Source: Cellulosimicrobium cellulans
Lineage (GTDB): Bacteria > Actinomycetota > Actinomycetes > Actinomycetales > Cellulomonadaceae
NCBI RefSeq assembly: GCF_007679345.1
Contig: NZ_VEGH01000022.1
Span: 1 to 40,677 of the forward strand
Length of the DNA: 40,677 nt
Direction of reading: 5' to 3'
Positions 33,280 to 40,677 of this stretch are shown piece after piece. The position numbers and the translations under genes are program-made. The notes under the pieces are model-generated. The model was not told where the DNA came from and did not search any database. It saw only the letters and a program-made list of their open reading frames with translations. Position 1 is the first letter of the stretch. Each line of letters begins with the position of its first letter.

Positions 33280-34248
33280 ATGATCGAGCACGGACCGGAC
33301 CGGCGCGTCCCGCCGACCGCCACGGCCGACGACGACCTCGCGGGGGTGTTCGAGGAGCGCCGCCGCCTGCTTGCGATCGGCTACCGCATGCTGGGGACGC
33401 TCGCCGAGGCGGAGGACGCCGTGCAGGAGACCTACGTCCGCTGGTACCGGATGACCGACGCGGAACGGGCGGCGGTCCGGAACCCGGCGGGGTGGCTGAC
33501 CCGGGTCATGGGCCGGGTCTGCCTGGACGTGCTCGGTTCCGCCCGGGCGCGCCGGGAGCGGTACGTCGGCGAGTGGCTCCCGGAGCCGGTGCCGGCGGAC
33601 CTGTTCGCCGGCGTCCCCGGCGCGACCGCCCCCGCCCTCCCCCCGGGCGGCGGCGACCCGCTCGACCGCGTCACTCTCGACGAGGAGGTGAGCACCGCGC
33701 TCCTCGTGGTCATGGAGAGCATGACCCCTGCCGAGCGCGTCGCCTTCGTGCTGCACGACGTGTTCGCGGTGCCCTTCGACGAGGTCGCGGCGGTCGTGGG
33801 GCGCACGCCCGCCGCGGTCCGCCAGCTCGCGACGTCCGCCCGGCGGCGGGTCCGCGAGCGCGGCGCCGTCCCCGCCGGGGGCACCCGCGAGCACGACACC
33901 GTCCTGGCCGCCTTCGCCGCGGCCTGCGCGGGCGGCGACATCGACGCCCTGACGGCCCTCCTCGACCCCTCGGTGACGCTGCGGTCCGACGGCGGCGGTC
34001 TGGTCAGCGCGGCGCGGCGCCCGGTGCTGGGGGTCGAGCACGTGGCGCGGTTCGTGCTCGGCGTCCTCCGCAAGCAGGCGACGGCGACGCTGGTGCCCCG
34101 GCGGACCGGCGACGGGCTGGCGTTCGCCCTGGTGACCGAGGACGGCGTGCGGGGTGTCGTCAACGCACGGGTGCTGGACGGCCGGATCGTGGACCTGTGG
34201 TTGCAGGTGAACCCCGAGAAGCTCGGCGCCTGGCACGGCGGGCGCTGA
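33280..34248 (+). CDS. ECF41-group RNA polymerase sigma factor with SnoaL-like extension
   Basis: The 322-residue product has sigma region 2 (RRRLLAIGYRMLGTLAEAED, then AVQETYVRWYR), region 4 (MTPAERVAFVLHDVFAVPFD, then EVAAVVGRTPAAVRQLATSA), and a C-terminal SnoaL/NTF2-like domain. Two ECF41 trademarks are present: WLPEP in the linker (residues 99-103) and NPEKL near the end (311-315, usually NPDKL). In this group the fused domain replaces an anti-sigma factor. ATG 33280 with GGAGGGGG upstream is preferred; an upstream in-frame GTG (33250) overlaps the NDH stop. It is transcribed with the NDH-2 gene and precedes two SDR genes. Confidence 0.95.
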   Translation: MIEHGPDRRVPPTATADDDLAGVFEERRRLLAIGYRMLGTLAEAEDAVQETYVRWYRMTDAERAAVRNPAGWLTRVMGRVCLDVLGSARARRERYVGEWLPEPVPADLFAGVPGATAPALPPGGGDPLDRVTLDEEVSTALLVVMESMTPAERVAFVLHDVFAVPFDEVAAVVGRTPAAVRQLATSARRRVRERGAVPAGGTREHDTVLAAFAAACAGGDIDALTALLDPSVTLRSDGGGLVSAARRPVLGVEHVARFVLGVLRKQATATLVPRRTGDGLAFALVTEDGVRGVVNARVLDGRIVDLWLQVNPEKLGAWHGGR

Positions 34249-34275
34249 CCTCACACCCGGCGGGGCTGCGTCGTC
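34249..34275 (+). promoter_or_regulatory. ECF41-type promoter 2
   Basis: CCTCACA (34249-34255), exactly 16 bp, then CGTC (34272-34275). It shares CCTCACACCCGG and TGCGTCGTCATG-like flanks with the promoter at 31785. It begins at the sigma gene stop and drives the SDR pair. Confidence 0.75.
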
Positions 34276-34317
34276 ATGCCGGCAGGACCGGCAGGGCGCC
34301 GGCCAGGAGGGAGAGCC

Positions 34318-35073
34318 ATGCGACTGCTTGTCGCCGGTGGCACCGGCCACGTCGGGAGCCGCCTGACCGCGCGGCTGCGGGAGCTCGGGCACGACGTCGC
34401 CGTCGGGTCCCGCGGCAGGGGCTTCGACCCCGTGACCGGCGCCGGCGTCGGTGAGGCCGTGCGGGGGGCCGACGTCGTCGTGGACGTGCTCAACGTCCCC
34501 GAGACGGACCCCGCGGCCGCCACGGCGTTCTTCCGCGGCACGACCGAGCGCCTGCTCGCCGCCGGGCTCAGCACCGGCGTGCGGCACCACGTCGTGCTGT
34601 CGGTCGTGGGCGCGGACCGCGCGCTGGCGAACGGGTACTACGCCGGCAAGGTCGCCCAGGAGGAGGCGGTGCGCGACGGCGGCGTCCCGTTCACGATCGT
34701 CCGGGCCACCCAGTTCCACGACTTCGTCCCGGCCCTCGCCGACTGGCTGACGGTCGACGGCACCGTCCGGGCTCCCGGCACGCTCCTGCAGCCGGTGGAC
34801 GTCGGCGAGGTGGTCGACCTGCTGGCCGACGTCGCCCTGGGCGAGCCCGCGGACGGCACCGTCGACCTCGCGGGTCCGCACCGGTACCGGCTCGACGACC
34901 TCCTGCGCGCCACGCTCGCCGACCGGTCGGACCCGCGCGCCGTCGTGACGGTCGCCGGGACCGCGCTGGGCGCCGAGAGCGACGACGCGCTGGTCCCGCT
35001 CGGGGACCACCTCCGGGGCGTGCGCCCGTACCCGGTCCCCGGGGTGCCCGTCGCAGCGGAGCCGGTCCGATGA
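34318..35073 (+). CDS. NmrA/atypical SDR-type NAD(P)-binding protein 1
   Basis: The 251-residue product begins MRLLVAGGTGHVGSRLTARL, a GxxGxxG Rossmann fold. It carries YYAGK (an SDR Tyr-xxx-Lys arrangement) and continues with FTIVRATQFHDFVPALADWL and LQPVDVGEVVDLLADVA, typical of NmrA/NAD(P)-dependent epimerase-like proteins. Genes for oxidoreductases, epimerases or carboxymuconolactone decarboxylases are the usual ECF41 targets. ATG 34318 with AGGAGGGAG is the start; an upstream in-frame ATG (34276) adjoins the promoter -10. The next SDR overlaps it by four bases. Confidence 0.9.
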   Translation: MRLLVAGGTGHVGSRLTARLRELGHDVAVGSRGRGFDPVTGAGVGEAVRGADVVVDVLNVPETDPAAATAFFRGTTERLLAAGLSTGVRHHVVLSVVGADRALANGYYAGKVAQEEAVRDGGVPFTIVRATQFHDFVPALADWLTVDGTVRAPGTLLQPVDVGEVVDLLADVALGEPADGTVDLAGPHRYRLDDLLRATLADRSDPRAVVTVAGTALGAESDDALVPLGDHLRGVRPYPVPGVPVAAEPVR

Positions 35074-35819
35074 GGATCGCGGTCGCCGGCGGCACCGGCA
35101 CCGTCGGCCGGCACGTCGTCGACGCCGCCGCGCGCCGGGGGCACGACGTCGTGGTCCTCAGCCGGCACGAGGGCGTCGACGTCCTGGGCGGTGCCGGTCT
35201 CGACGCCGCGCTGGCGGGCGCCGACGCCGTCGTCGACGTGCTGAACACCACCACGCTGTCGGCCCGGGCGGCGACGGCGTTCTTCTCCGGCACGACGCGC
35301 AGCCTGCTGGCCGCGGGCACCCGGGCGGGGGTGCGGCACCACGTGGCCCTGTCGATCGTGGGCATCGACGGGACGGACGCCGCGTACTACGCCGGCAAGC
35401 TGGCGCAGGAGCGGCTGCTCGCGGGGTCGGGGAGCCCGCACACGATCGCCCGCGCGGCGCAGTTCCACGAGTTCGCGGAGCAGGTCACCGCCCGCACGTC
35501 CCTCGGCCCGGTCACCGTCGTGCCCCGCACGCTGTGCCGCCCGGTGGCCGCCCGCGAGGTGGCCGAGCACCTGGTCGAGGTCGCCGAGGCCGGGCCGACG
35601 GGCCGCGCGCCGGACCTGGTCGGGCCGCGGGACGAGACCCTCGCGGACATGGTCCGGCGGCTGGCCGCGCACGACGGCACCCGGCGGCGGGTGCTGGACG
35701 TGCGCCTCCCCGGCCGGTACGGGGCCGGGCTGGCGTCGGGCGACCTCCGCGGCGACGGCGGACCGCGGCGGGTGGGCCGGACGACGTTCGACGAGTGGCT
35801 GGACTCGCGCGGTCGCTGA
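35070..35819 (+). CDS. NmrA/atypical SDR-type NAD(P)-binding protein 2
   Basis: The 249-residue paralogue of the preceding gene shares the GGTGxVGxxV start (MRIAVAGGTGTVGRHVVDAA), ADAVVDVLN, AATAFFSGTTRSLLAAG, VRHHVALSIVG, YYAGKLAQERLL and AAQFHEFAEQ. The two probably arose by tandem duplication and act as a pair, since they overlap (ATGA). The substrate is unknown. It is the last gene of the ECF41-promoter unit and is convergent with the NqrB-like gene. Confidence 0.9.
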   Translation: MRIAVAGGTGTVGRHVVDAAARRGHDVVVLSRHEGVDVLGGAGLDAALAGADAVVDVLNTTTLSARAATAFFSGTTRSLLAAGTRAGVRHHVALSIVGIDGTDAAYYAGKLAQERLLAGSGSPHTIARAAQFHEFAEQVTARTSLGPVTVVPRTLCRPVAAREVAEHLVEVAEAGPTGRAPDLVGPRDETLADMVRRLAAHDGTRRRVLDVRLPGRYGAGLASGDLRGDGGPRRVGRTTFDEWLDSRGR

Positions 35820-35848
35820 GGACAGGGGGGCGGGGGCGCCGGCCCTGC

Positions 35849-37363
35849 TCAGTACCCGCTGAACGCGTCCGTCCGCACCCGCCGCGCCCCCGCGCGCCGC
35901 AGCAGCGCCCGCGTCCCGTCGACCATCGCCGGCGGCCCGGACACGTAGGCGTCGCGCTGCGCCAGGTCCGGCACCGCCTCGGCGAGCCCCTCGACGCTCA
36001 GCCGCCGCTCGCCCAGGTGCACCGCCCCGGGCGGCAGCCCGTCCAGGTCCGGCGTCGGCGACAGCACGAGCACCCGGGCCCCGGCGGCCCGCGCCACGTC
36101 GGCGTAGGCGAGGTCGGCGTGGTCGGTGACGGCGTGCACCAGCACCACGTCCCGGCGCTCCCCCGCGTCCGCCAGCGCCGCGAGCTGGGACGCGAACGGC
36201 GTGATCCCGATGCCACCGGCGACGAGCAGCACCGGCCGCTCGGCGTCGTCGGGCAGCACGAAGTCGCCGCCCAGCCCGGTCGCCCGCACCCGGGAGCCGA
36301 TCGGCAGCGCGGCCAGCGCGCGCTTGAACGTGCTGGGCCGCTCGGGCACGGTCAGCGCCACGGTGAGCTCGCCCGCCGACGGCGCCGACGACACGCTGAA
36401 CACGCGCCGGGTGCCGCGGGCGTCGGGTCGGCGGTGCGGCACCGTCAGCTCGACATACTGACCCGGCCGGAACCGCACGGGCCGGTCGGCCCGGAACGCG
36501 AGCTCCACGGTGCGCGGCGTGAGCCGGGTCGACCGGGTCAGCGTGAGCCGGACGGCGCCGCGCTGGCCCCAGGCGAAGCCGATCAGGTTGCCCACGACGA
36601 GCGCCGCCTCGGGCGTGCTGAACAGCGGGCCGACGTGGTACGACACGGCCATCAGCCCGCCGACCACGACCGCCTCGACCAGCTGCTGCCAGCGGCGCGG
36701 CGGCAGGGTCAGCGGCTCGGTCAGCATGACGCCGCCGAGGAACAGGATCGGGTAGGACACCACGGCCGTCTGGACCGCCGGCCACGGCGCCGAGCCCTCG
36801 GCCACCAGCCGGATCGCGACGGCCAGCACCGCGACCCCGACGAACGTCCCGACCAGCGCGTACCGCCGGGTCCGGACGACGACCACGAGGGTCAGCAGCA
36901 GCACCGGCACGAGCAGCCAGCGGTCCGCCACCCACCAGGTCGTCGCGTCCCAGCCGGTCAGCCCGACCAGCAGCGCGCCGATCGCCGCGGGGTTGACCAG
37001 GTGCCGGCCGCGCCACGCCAGGACGTACTTGGACGCGTTCGCCAGCAGCGCGGCCAGGGCGAGCGTGCCGAGGTACCGGGCCTCGAGCGTCGGCCAGAAC
37101 AGGAAGAACAGGATCAGGCCGGTGATGATCGCCGACTCGGTGTGCGGGCGGGTGCGGAACGCCAGCGCGGCGCCCCACGCGCTCGCCACCGACGCGGCCA
37201 CGGCGACCGCCGCGCTCACCACCATCGCCCCGGGGTCGAGGAAGATCACGCCGGTCGCCGCCAGCACCACCGCCACGACCGCGAGGGCGGAGAGCCCCAG
37301 GGTCAGCAGCCGGTACATCGTGACGCGGCCCAGCCGCTCGTCCAGCCACGCGAACGCGCTCAC
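35849..37363 (-). CDS. NqrB/RnfD-like membrane protein fused to ferredoxin-NADP reductase domain
   Basis: The 504-residue fusion has about nine transmembrane helices in residues 1-270, with RnfD/NqrB-like segments such as HTESAIITGLILFFLFWPTL, NASKYVLAWRGRHLVNPAAI and FLGGVMLTEPLTLPPRR. Residues 271-504 form a ferredoxin-reductase module with FAD motifs RFRPGQYVEL (297-306) and RRVFSVSSAP (319-328), an NAD(P) loop VAGGIGITPF (381-390) and the closing DAYVSGPPAMVDG and DAFSGY. It would take electrons from NAD(P)H inside and pass them across the membrane. It overlaps ApbE by four bases (GTGA), third in the operon. Confidence 0.9.
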   Translation of the reverse strand: MSAFAWLDERLGRVTMYRLLTLGLSALAVVAVVLAATGVIFLDPGAMVVSAAVAVAASVASAWGAALAFRTRPHTESAIITGLILFFLFWPTLEARYLGTLALAALLANASKYVLAWRGRHLVNPAAIGALLVGLTGWDATTWWVADRWLLVPVLLLTLVVVVRTRRYALVGTFVGVAVLAVAIRLVAEGSAPWPAVQTAVVSYPILFLGGVMLTEPLTLPPRRWQQLVEAVVVGGLMAVSYHVGPLFSTPEAALVVGNLIGFAWGQRGAVRLTLTRSTRLTPRTVELAFRADRPVRFRPGQYVELTVPHRRPDARGTRRVFSVSSAPSAGELTVALTVPERPSTFKRALAALPIGSRVRATGLGGDFVLPDDAERPVLLVAGGIGITPFASQLAALADAGERRDVVLVHAVTDHADLAYADVARAAGARVLVLSPTPDLDGLPPGAVHLGERRLSVEGLAEAVPDLAQRDAYVSGPPAMVDGTRALLRRAGARRVRTDAFSGY

Positions 37364-38256
37364 GCGAACACCTCCCCGTCCAGGCCGAGGGACCAGCGCA
37401 GGCTCCCGTCGGCGCGCAGCACCACGTAGCGGACGTCGAACCGGGACGCGACCAGGTCCGGCTCGGCGAAGAACAGCGCGGTCGCGGCGACGTCGGCCAC
37501 CAGGGCCGACTCCCCGACCGCCCAGGTGGCGAGCACGTCGGCGGTCGGCACCCCGGTCCGCGCGTCGACCACGTGGTGCAGGCCCTCGCCCCAGGCGCGC
37601 CGGTTGGTCGCCGACCCGCACAGGGCGCCGTCGGCGAGCCGGAGCACGCCGAGCGCGCGCGTCGTGTCCCGCGGGTCCTCCAGGGCGACGGTCAGCGGCG
37701 CGGCGCCCCGGCCCGCGACCCGCAGGTCCCCGCCCGCGTCCACCACGTGCTCGCCGACCCCGTGGGCGGCGAGCACGCCGGACACCAGGTCGACCAGGTA
37801 ACCCTTGCCGCCCGCGCCGACGTCGAGCAGCGCCGGCTCGTCGAGCACCAGCGTCGCGCCGTCCCGCCGCGCGGCACCGCGCCAGTCGGGGACCGGCGCG
37901 GTGCGCAGCGACCCGTCGGCGTCGCGGCGCGGGCGCAGCGTGTAGGCCGCGTCGTAGCCCAGCCCCTCCAGCGCGCGCCCGACGAGCGGGCTGACCGCCC
38001 CGTCGGTGCACCGCGCCGCCTCGTCGTACGCGTCGAGCAGCGGTCCGGCGTCGTCCGGCAGCCGGTACGACCCCGCCCCGCCGCGGGCGACCTCCGCCAC
38101 CCAGGAGTCGTCGCGGAACCGCGACCAGTCCCGGTCGAACCGGTCGATCCGGGCCCGCACCGCGCCGAGGACGGCGTCCGCCAGCGGCTCCGGGGTGTCG
38201 ACCGTCCAGCGGGTGCCGATCGCGTCGAAGGCGACGGTGGCGTCAGGCCGCGGCAT
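37360..38256 (-). CDS. apbE: FAD:protein FMN transferase (ApbE)
   Basis: The 298-residue enzyme covalently attaches FMN to a Ser/Thr of partner proteins. Family sites are TDGAVSPLVGRALEGLGYDA, LLDVGAGGKGYLVD, VVDAGGDLRVAG, HHVVDARTGVPT and SALVADVAATALFF, the last of which includes the Mg-binding region. There is no obvious lipoprotein signal; it starts MPRPDATVAFDAIGTRWTVD, so it may act inside before export or lack a recognised leader. Its start overlaps the FMN-binding lipoprotein gene by 14 bp, naming the likely substrate. Confidence 0.95.
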   Translation of the reverse strand: MPRPDATVAFDAIGTRWTVDTPEPLADAVLGAVRARIDRFDRDWSRFRDDSWVAEVARGGAGSYRLPDDAGPLLDAYDEAARCTDGAVSPLVGRALEGLGYDAAYTLRPRRDADGSLRTAPVPDWRGAARRDGATLVLDEPALLDVGAGGKGYLVDLVSGVLAAHGVGEHVVDAGGDLRVAGRGAAPLTVALEDPRDTTRALGVLRLADGALCGSATNRRAWGEGLHHVVDARTGVPTADVLATWAVGESALVADVAATALFFAEPDLVASRFDVRYVVLRADGSLRWSLGLDGEVFA

Positions 38257-38737
38257 CGGCGCGGATCTGGTCGAGCGCCGCGTTGAACCCGTCGCCCGTG
38301 AGCGACGAGCCGGAGACCTTGTCGACGGACAGCCCGGCCAGCTCCTGGCCGACGACCTCGTCGGCGATGCCGGAGGCGAACTCGTCCTGGAACCGCGCCG
38401 CGTTGCCGCCGGTCGCCTCGGGGGTGACGGTGACGTCGGTGACCACGCCGTCGGCCACGGTGACGTCGACCGAGATCGACTCCTCGCCGCCCGGCGTCGA
38501 GTACGAGCCCTCGGCCGTGTAGCTCCCGTCGGTGAACTCGCCCGTCGACGATCCGGCGGTGCCGTCGGTGCCGGCGCCCGCGGTCGCGTCCGCGCCGCCG
38601 GAGCCCGCGTCGGACTGGGAGGACGCCTGCGCGTCGTCCTCGGTGGCGGCGTCCGCGTTGCTGCAGGCCGCCAGCGCCACGAGGACGGACAGGCCGGACA
38701 TCAGGCCGAGCGTGCGGCGTCGGGTGGTGTGCGCCAT
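38243..38737 (-). CDS. FMN-binding domain lipoprotein
   Basis: The 164-residue product has a basic, twin-Arg-like start (MAHTTRRRTLGLMSG) and a lipobox LAAC with Cys25. A Ser/Gly/Asp-rich linker leads to an FMN_bind domain with GSYTAEGSYSTPGGEESISV, DVTVTPEATGG and the closing DKVSGSSLTGDGFNAALDQI. SGSSLT (residues 142-147) matches the flavinylation motif, with Thr147 the likely FMN anchor. GGGGAGGA precedes ATG 38737. It is the first gene of the operon with ApbE and the NqrB-FNR fusion, acting as an extracytoplasmic electron carrier. Confidence 0.92.
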   Translation of the reverse strand: MAHTTRRRTLGLMSGLSVLVALAACSNADAATEDDAQASSQSDAGSGGADATAGAGTDGTAGSSTGEFTDGSYTAEGSYSTPGGEESISVDVTVADGVVTDVTVTPEATGGNAARFQDEFASGIADEVVGQELAGLSVDKVSGSSLTGDGFNAALDQIRADAAA

Positions 38738-38787
38738 GGGTCGTCCTCCCCTGGTCCCGGCCCCCGGGACCCCTTGGTTGAATCCGA

Positions 38788-38807
38788 TCACATTGGGTGT
38801 GACACAC
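38788..38807. promoter_or_regulatory. TCACA/TGTGA dyads upstream of the flavin operon
   Basis: TCACA-TTGGG-TGTGA (38788-38802) overlaps GTGTG-A-CACAC (38797-38807), 51-70 bp upstream of the lipoprotein start in the divergent gap. A regulator site is plausible; the identity is unknown. Confidence 0.45.
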
Positions 38808-38928
38808 GACGCTAGGCACGCTTGCTGGGAACGGCCTGGGAATCGGCGAGGTGCCCGCCCATCATCCGGTGCACTTCTGGTCACGGCGCGCTTGCGGGAC
38901 GCCCCGTGGCGCTCGCTACGGTCGACGC

Positions 38929-40521
38929 GTGCCGACGCTGACGATCGAGACCGGGACCCCCGCGCGCGTCACGGTCCGCGGGCCGGACGGGACGTGGCAC
39001 GCGCCCGAGGACGCCGTTCGCGACCGCACCGCCGACGACCGCCCCGGGGTGCTCGGGATGGACGTCGACCCCACCGACGCCTCCACGATCGAGCCCGGGT
39101 ACACCGCGCACTTCCTCTCCGCCGGCACCGCGGAGGTCCCCGTGCCGCGCGAGGCCTGCACGGTCGTCGTGGAGCGCGGGCCGGAGCACCGGCGGGTCGA
39201 GCGGGTCGTCGACGTCGGGGCCGGCGGGGCGCGCGTGGCCTGCGACCCGGAGCGGTGGGCCGACCTCGCCGCCGACGGGTGGTGGTCCGGCGACCTGCAC
39301 GTGCACCGGCCGCTCGCGGACGCGGCCGCGCTGCTCCGGGCCGAGGACCTGCACCTGGGGGCGTTCGTGACCCGGTGGAACGAGCAGGCGCCGGCGGGCG
39401 GGACCGGGGCGGGCGGGGCCGGCGCCGGCGGAGCCGGGGCGGGCGGGGACGGCGGCGTCCCGCGGGCCGCCCTGACGGTCGACGGCGACCGGCACGCCGT
39501 CGCGCCGGTCACCGAGGACGAGCGCGGCGGCGGGGCCGTCCTGCTGCACGGCGTCACGGTGCCCGACCTGCCCGGCACCGGCGCCGGGGACTGGTGGTAC
39601 CCGCCCGCCCGGACCCTCGTGGACGCCGCGCGGGCCACGGGCGCCTTCGTCGACGCCGAGAAGCTGACCTGGTGGGACGTCCCGGTGCTGATGGCCACCG
39701 GCGCCCCGGACGCGGTCGGCGTGCTGAACAACCACTACGTCCCCGGCGGGATGCTCGCCAACGAGGCCTGGGGGCGCCCCCGCGACCGCGCCGCGTACCC
39801 GGGCCCGGAGGGCGCGAGCCGGTACCAGCTCGCGCTCTGGTACCGGTACCTCGGCCTCGGGCTGCGGCTGCCGGCGTCGGCGGGCTCGGCGTCGGGCGTG
39901 CTGCCCGCGCCGCCCGGGTACGACCGGGTGTACGTCCAGGCGCCGGGGCCGCTGACCGTCGACGGCTTCTACGCCGGGCTCCGGGCCGGGCGGTCCGTGG
40001 TGACGAACGGGCCGCTCCTGGCGTTGGCCGTCGGTGACGCCGGGCCGGGCGCGACGGTGCCCGCGGGGCGGCACCGGGTGCGCGCGGTGGCGCGCACGGC
40101 GTGGGCACCCGGCGTCGGCGCGGGGCCGGGGACGCGCGCGTCGGACGGCTCCGGCGCGGGCGGCTCCGCGCCCGACGGCACCGGTCCGGCGCGGGTCGAG
40201 GTCGTCGTCGACGGCCTGGTCGCGGCGCGCTCCGACGGGCCGGTGCTGGACGTCACGCTCGACCTGCGCCGCGCCGGCTGGGTGGCCGCCCGGGCCAGGC
40301 AGCCGGACCCCCGCACGATCCGGCTCGCCCACACGAGCCCCGTGCACCTCGACGGCCCCGGCCCGGACCCCGCGGCGCAGGCCGAGCACCGGGCGTTCTT
40401 CGCACGCTGGGTCGCCGACCTGGCGGCCGCGGCCCGCGCCGACCCGGGACGGTTCGGCTCCCCGGCGCGCCGGGACGAGGTGCTGGACCTCTACGACCGC
40501 GCGGCACGCTTCTACCGCTGA
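38929..40521 (+). CDS. CehA/McbA-family metallohydrolase-like protein
   Basis: The 530-residue protein has a beta-sandwich N-terminus and a PHP-like hydrolase core: WWSGDLHVHRPLAD (metal-binding HxH), then DAEKLTWWDVPVLMATGAPD, VGVLNNHYVPGGML and SVVTNGPLLALAVG. These are the marks of the CehA/McbA group, which includes carbaryl hydrolases but mostly uncharacterised enzymes. Two Gly/Ala-rich insertions (around 39400-39460 and 40110-40180) look like low-complexity expansions. GTG 38929 has no Shine-Dalgarno; TACGGT at 38917 would make it leaderless. The substrate is unknown. It is divergent from the flavin operon. Confidence 0.85.
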   Translation: MPTLTIETGTPARVTVRGPDGTWHAPEDAVRDRTADDRPGVLGMDVDPTDASTIEPGYTAHFLSAGTAEVPVPREACTVVVERGPEHRRVERVVDVGAGGARVACDPERWADLAADGWWSGDLHVHRPLADAAALLRAEDLHLGAFVTRWNEQAPAGGTGAGGAGAGGAGAGGDGGVPRAALTVDGDRHAVAPVTEDERGGGAVLLHGVTVPDLPGTGAGDWWYPPARTLVDAARATGAFVDAEKLTWWDVPVLMATGAPDAVGVLNNHYVPGGMLANEAWGRPRDRAAYPGPEGASRYQLALWYRYLGLGLRLPASAGSASGVLPAPPGYDRVYVQAPGPLTVDGFYAGLRAGRSVVTNGPLLALAVGDAGPGATVPAGRHRVRAVARTAWAPGVGAGPGTRASDGSGAGGSAPDGTGPARVEVVVDGLVAARSDGPVLDVTLDLRRAGWVAARARQPDPRTIRLAHTSPVHLDGPGPDPAAQAEHRAFFARWVADLAAAARADPGRFGSPARRDEVLDLYDRAARFYR

Positions 40522-40600
40522 CGAGGACCGCACCGGCTGCTGCGCGCTGCGGCGCGCTGGAGGAAGACGCCCGCGCCGAGCGCGGGGGCGCGCGCCGAGC

Positions 40601-40676
40601 GCGGTAGCCCGCGCCCAGCGCGGTAGCCCGCGCCCAGCGCGGTAGCCCGCGCCCAGCGCGGTAGCCCGCGCCCCCC
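40601..40676. repeat. 19-bp tandem repeat, four copies at window end
   Basis: GCGGTAGCCCGCGCCCAGC repeats at 40601, 40620 and 40639, with a last copy at 40658 ending in a C-run at the window edge. A degenerate unit precedes at about 40581. It lies downstream of the metallohydrolase gene. Confidence 0.9.
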
Positions 40677-40677
40677 C

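Noticed and set aside
38776..38806. A third ECF41 promoter on the minus strand before the flavin operon (TGTCACACCC is present)
   Set aside because: The position 16 bp downstream reads TCAA and not CGTC, so the -10 half is absent.

Overview
The window looks like a chromosomal segment from a very GC-rich actinobacterium. It is most consistent with Micrococcales, near Cellulomonas. The evidence is strong G/C third-position bias, frequent GTG starts, LAxTG-type sorting motifs, a DUF222/HNH gene end, and the gene order ahpE - DUF3052 - aceE - fasR-like - fabD - fabH - acpP - fabF, which is a hallmark of Actinobacteria (compare the Rv2238c-Rv2246 neighbourhood of Mycobacterium tuberculosis and the Streptomyces fab cluster). 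The genus is inferred from gene content only. Both ends fall in repeat-type sequence (a multicopy HNH gene at the left, a 19-bp tandem repeat at the right), so the window may be a whole assembly contig.

Left part (1-20 kb). This holds an HNH gene end, an SRAP repair protein, an iron-box-controlled siderophore-interacting reductase, a Nudix hydrolase, and a repeat-rich LAATG surface protein beside a NarL-type two-component system. Then come two small stress-type membrane proteins, a MalT-like LuxR regulator divergent from a DUF1214 protein, and a degraded TetR fused to a steroid-dehydrogenase-like remnant. These are followed by an intact TetR next to a MacB-like ABC transporter with a triple operator-like repeat, a 55-residue LATTG membrane peptide, a NarK-like transporter, a maltose acetyltransferase-like enzyme, a divergent RidA/HxlR pair, and tRNA-Val.

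Core part (19.4-30.4 kb). AhpE and DUF3052 lie opposite aceE (pyruvate dehydrogenase E1). A FasR-like regulator follows, then the FASII operon fabD-fabH-acpP-fabF. Together these make acetyl-CoA and build fatty acids. Strong hairpins sit after aceE, fasR, acpP and fabF.

Right part (30.4-40.7 kb). A RidA protein and a PanE-like reductase are followed by an ECF41 sigma factor unit. This unit consists of an NDH-2-like oxidoreductase, the ECF41 sigma factor and two tandem NAD(P)-binding SDR/NmrA-type proteins. Two near-identical promoters matching the ECF41 consensus stand before the two transcription units. Next is a compact flavin electron-transfer operon of an FMN-binding lipoprotein, ApbE, and an NqrB/RnfD-like membrane protein fused to a ferredoxin-reductase domain. 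The window ends with a CehA/McbA-like metallohydrolase.

The observations I rate highest are the ECF41 promoter pair, a family of 19-bp periodic inverted/direct repeat arrays at operon 3' ends, the micropeptide that looks like a free-standing sorting signal, and the flavin-based electron-transfer operon.
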